Shown: in pieces, positions 60,370-64,000 of the stretch | How the letters are laid out: each line of letters starts with the position of its first letter | How positions within the stretch are numbered: the first letter of the stretch is position 1 | NCBI GenBank assembly: GCA_003996215.1 | Contig: QJPP01000028.1 | Span: 1,612,001-1,676,000, forward strand | DNA length: 64,000 bases | Reading direction: 5' to 3' | Source: Jaltomata sinuosa | Lineage: Eukaryota > Streptophyta > Magnoliopsida > Solanales > Solanaceae | Made by a program: the position numbers and the translations under genes | The notes under the pieces: model-generated | What the model was told of the DNA's origin: nothing | What the model saw: only the letters and a program-made list of their open reading frames with translations | Databases searched by the model: none

Positions 60370-61644
60370 GTGACAAAAAAAAGTAGATTTGGGTGGTGAA
60401 AAAAAGGGTAAAAAAGAAGCAATTTTTCTTTCTTTTCAAACTGTCGGTGGACGGTGGAGATGAGTCAATCAGATCAAAAAATTAATCTTTACCCAAAATT
60501 TTCAAAAATTGAAAACTAAATCTTGAATTGATAGGAAAAAGAGAAGATGGGTTGTGTTCAGATTCTCAAAGAAAATACCAAATCTAAATCAAAAGCATGA
60601 GATATTGTCCATCCTAGAGCAGCAACCAAACTCAACTTTCTGCATCACACAAAAATCTGAAAAGTGGGAGTGTTCCAGTTGAAATTAATGGTCAAAAAGG
60701 AGATGGGGTTTTTGCAAGAAAGAAGAAAATGGTGGCAAATCAGAAAAGAAAACCAGATGGCAGTTAGTTTAAGGAGGAGAGACAAAGTCAGAGGAAATGG
60801 TGGACAGGAATGTGATAGTGTGAGACCAATACGTAGAAAGCAGTTACAGCTCTCTCACTCTTAAGGAGAAAAAAAAAATCATCTGCTGTCAACTGTGATA
60901 GAGTTTTGGAACAAATCTGAACAGAAATAATTAGAAGTTATCTCTGAAAGTATTGAGAACAATATAATTTTGTGTATATTTATTTACTGCTATACCGAAA
61001 ATTTATATACAGGTATAATAGCAAAGTTCAACTGAGTGGAGTGTACAGGGCTTATATCAGATAACAATGAATAGGATCACATTTGAAAGCATACGATTAT
61101 TGTTTTTTTTATTTATTCACCGTAGAGAGATTAAAGATGGAATATTTATTAAAGAGAAATTAAATTTTTAAATGATTAAAGATACTTTTAATTCTTTTTA
61201 TTTGTCACGTTTCATGTTATGGAAATTAATTTGACTAATATTCAAAGTTAAATTGAATTAGATTAATTTAATATTTAAAATTTAAAATTTAAATTTTTAA
61301 AAACTATACAAAAAAATGCTATAAATTGTAATCAGTTTTATATTAATATGATGAAAAAATGCATCTTAAAATATTGATTAAAATTCATATAATTTGGCTA
61401 TAAAAATACAAAATTTGACTAATAATAAAATAATATAATAATTAAAGCACTTAATTTCTTAATAGGTGTGTAAATTCAAAATTTGACAAATAAAGTAGTT
61501 TGGAGTAGTGTTATAATATTCACTTTAGAGTTGAGTAACCAAGTAGTAGTTAATACAGTAGTATAGTAATTTGGTTACAATGGGACCCTTGAGGGCTTTA
61601 CTTGTAACTTTATTCAATGTACTAATTTTATATGAAGTAACATA
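60370..61644. other. Upstream region of the GT47 gene and AT-rich DNA
   Basis: Likely 5' leader and promoter of the GT47 gene up to about 61000, then AT-rich sequence. A short plus-strand frame at 60664-60864 has no recognisable motif and is read as a chance frame. Confidence 0.4.
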
Positions 61645-61880
61645 TTCCCTCCGTCCATCTTTACTTGCTAACTATATTAAAAATAGATGTTCAATAATAT
61701 TTTTTCAATTTATAAAATTAAAAAATAATTTTATACTTAATTTCTAATTTATCATTATAATTATTTCCTTAATATTTTTCAAGACATTGTATTGATTATA
61801 TTCAAAGAGTGATATAATAAAATTAATTTTTCATTTATATTTTTTAAGAAGTGTGCTTAATCAACAGTCAACAAACGAAG
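61645..61880. mobile_element. Stowaway-type MITE
   Basis: After TA, TTCCCTCCGTCCATCTTTAC; the right end is degraded but ends ACGAAG before TA. Internal GAGTGATATAATAAAATTA and AGTGTGC blocks are shared with the MITE at 43942-44164, so both belong to one subfamily. Confidence 0.7.
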
Positions 61881-61889
61881 TAACAACTT

Positions 61890-64000
61890 TTTTAGGTTCA
61901 CTTTAATGGATACTATATAATGTTCACATGCATGGAAGGTTTTGACCCAAGTATTCCCCCCTCATCATGTTATCGTTTTGTGTGTGTTACAAATTTAATT
62001 ACATTATTTACTCAAAAATTCCACCGACAAGAGAATTTAATAGTTTGGAAAGTTCAGACATTTAACATGGGCTTCTTTTTATGGATCCATTATTTTAGTT
62101 GACATTTTGGCATTGGGTTGATTCATTTTCTTCAGATGCACACATTTTGATTTAACTCGTTAGGTTCAATTATTAGTGGTTAAATATGTTTGTGAGTAAG
62201 TTAATATATTTAAATGAGAAAAGAAAAGTTGTATGAAGCAATTATAGAGCTCCAGTGATGTTTACTTGCACTGGATCGGTGAAGTTAGAGTGATGTTGGT
62301 TTCAGTTTCGCAATTGTTTCAGTAAGTAAATGCTATGAAAAAAGACTTAATAAAATATGAAAAGCTTGAAGCTTATTATATTACTTTAATACTAGGCAAT
62401 CTACTTTTCTTCCTTGTAGGTGGTGAGCAGAAAGTAATAAAAAAATAAAAATCATAAAGATATCAACACAAACCCTACAACGAGGAGAAATCAAGTTAGA
62501 AATTTCAAAGAGCTGAAGTGATTATAATAGACCGATATTTGACCAAAAGTTATAAGAAAGGAATAACAAATGTATCAAAAACGTCTCTTATTCCCCCATC
62601 GCTCTCAATAACATGCTAAGAGTTTGTTTTCGTTGCTTTTCTTTCCTCTCAAATCAATTTAATTATGATGCATAAGATGTTAGAAATAAAAAGAGCAGTT
62701 AAGCACCTGATGATTAAATATGAGATGCTTTCCAAATTATCACATATTGTCGAGACCAACAAGTACAATAGCTCTGTGACGACTGATGTTGAAGCCTTTG
62801 AAATCATAAACATCTATTTTCCAAGAAAAAAAAAATCATAAACCTATGTTTTATGAGAACAACAATCTCCAAATGTTCTCATTGAATGATTTATTGACGT
62901 TGGCTTCGTGTAGGCGGGCTTGGTATGCCTTTGGGGCTTTTATATTATGTTGGGAGATCAAGTGACATAAAACATCTATATATACAAAATGAGCTTTTCA
63001 CATATACACATGTATGTACTTGTATTAGATTAAACTATAATAAAAGTGTCACAAAGTTAGGTAAAAAGGGCTTCACACATACACAAACACTACACAAACA
63101 TGATGTGAATAAAATTTTATGAGAAAGAAGCGAGATAATTCATACGTGTGGATTTCTGATAAACTAAGACAAGATCAGAAAATTTTCTTCTCTAAAAGAA
63201 ATGAATCTTAAGTTTAATTTTTTTTAAAGTGTACTAATCAGAGCAGTATATGCATCAGATTTCCGAAATCTCAGGGGCCTTGTATAGGTATTTTATCACC
63301 CTAGAACATACATATGGAAAGCTTAAAAAATTCACAAAAGATGAATGTTCACCCTGCTACAATGGTGGAAGGTGATCAAGTAAAATATTAGAAATCAATT
63401 GAACACATTTGTGATCGAAGATATTTTAACGATAAGCAGCAAGAGAAAGAAAGGTCACAACTCAACATATCTATTTCTTTTTGATGTGTTCAATACCCTT
63501 CTAAACAAATCTTTTAGAATGGACTTATAAAAGGTCAAATCTACTTGTGGTCTTGGAATATGATGTCGACTCGTCAAAACAATAATTTTTTGATGATCAT
63601 CCCAAACACACCACAAAGTAGATATAGCTACAATTAGATCAATCAACTGCAGAATAAATTAGCACAATCATGATTACAAAATCGCACAAATAGAAGTCAT
63701 AATACATAAACAAACAAAGATATCTAATATGTTTAAGTTCGGAGTTATATAATTAATAGAGATTCTACATAGTGACCTCGAAGGATGATGAGAATAAATG
63801 CTTCATTAATTCAGCGGGTACATGATCCAAAATTGAAGCATTCTCTAAATGAAACTGCCTTTAATCTTTACTTAAGCTTCCTCTAGACATTTTGAGCATC
63901 CACATGTGCGAGTAATCCATGTTTCTCTTCAAAAGGAAGGTTCTCATCTATATATGAAATAATAATATGCATATATCAACACCATTAAACAGATAGAATA
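61890..64000. other. Gene-free stretch to the window end
   Basis: No gene is supported. A minus frame at 63455-63646 (with ATLWCVWDD-like and FRRVLNTSKR segments) looks weakly protein-like but matches nothing I can name. A gene entering from the right cannot be excluded. Confidence 0.4.

Noticed and set aside
63455..63646. 63-codon minus frame with LWCVWDD and FRRVLNTSKR segments, possibly a gene or LINE fragment
   Set aside because: Too short and without a firm family match; mentioned only in the intergenic note.
1..64000. CRISPR arrays, bacterial operons, viral insertions
   Set aside because: No regularly spaced short repeats with unique spacers, no prokaryotic-style gene clusters and no recognisable viral genes were seen.

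Overview
The window looks like nuclear DNA of a flowering plant, most likely a member of the Solanaceae. It is AT-rich and gene-poor, with spliced genes using GT/AG introns, a nuclear tRNA gene, and many small plant transposons (Stowaway-type MITEs, tRNA-derived SINEs with TTG-type or A-type tails, TRIM-size LTR elements and an RTE-type LINE). The species call is an inference from the repeat families; no organelle, bacterial or viral segment was recognised.

Six protein-coding genes can be supported. From left to right they are: an intronless lipid phosphate phosphatase (5012-5656, minus); an intronless plant protein with a PARP-catalytic-fold-like C-terminal domain (17309-18208, plus); a six-exon adenine phosphoribosyltransferase (22608-28387, minus); a four-exon F-box/LRR/FBD protein (42107-43636, minus); a four-exon DUF863-family protein (45317-48007, minus); and an intronless GT47 exostosin-type, xyloglucan-galactosyltransferase-like protein (59036-60364, minus). 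I joined exons by hand from splice signals and reading frame; each joined frame is open and gives the length expected of its family. From memory, the order LPP, PARP-like protein, APT, GT47 resembles a stretch of Arabidopsis chromosome 4 (around At4g22550 to At4g22580), which would make the F-box and DUF863 genes later arrivals or Arabidopsis losses.

A tRNA-Gly(GCC) gene lies at 57762-57832. Next to it is a nearly complete RTE-type LINE (53416-57519, minus) flanked by a 14-bp target-site duplication. It has an endonuclease and a reverse transcriptase but carries one frameshift and one late stop codon. Its 3' tail resembles the 3' part of several SINE-like copies scattered in the window, including copies inside APT introns.

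The gene-free blocks (about 1-5000, 5750-17300, 18210-22600, 28580-42100, 49860-53400, 60370-64000) consist of AT-rich DNA with MITEs, SINE remnants, simple repeats, long G runs, and two compact LTR elements: a 411-bp TRIM/SMART-type element (33935-34345) and a tandem TRIM-like array (about 31481-31996). The genes have unrelated functions (lipid signalling, purine salvage, protein turnover, cell-wall synthesis) and show no sign of acting as one pathway. I found no convincing undescribed system; the most interesting structures are the young LINE with its SINE partners and the two compact LTR elements.
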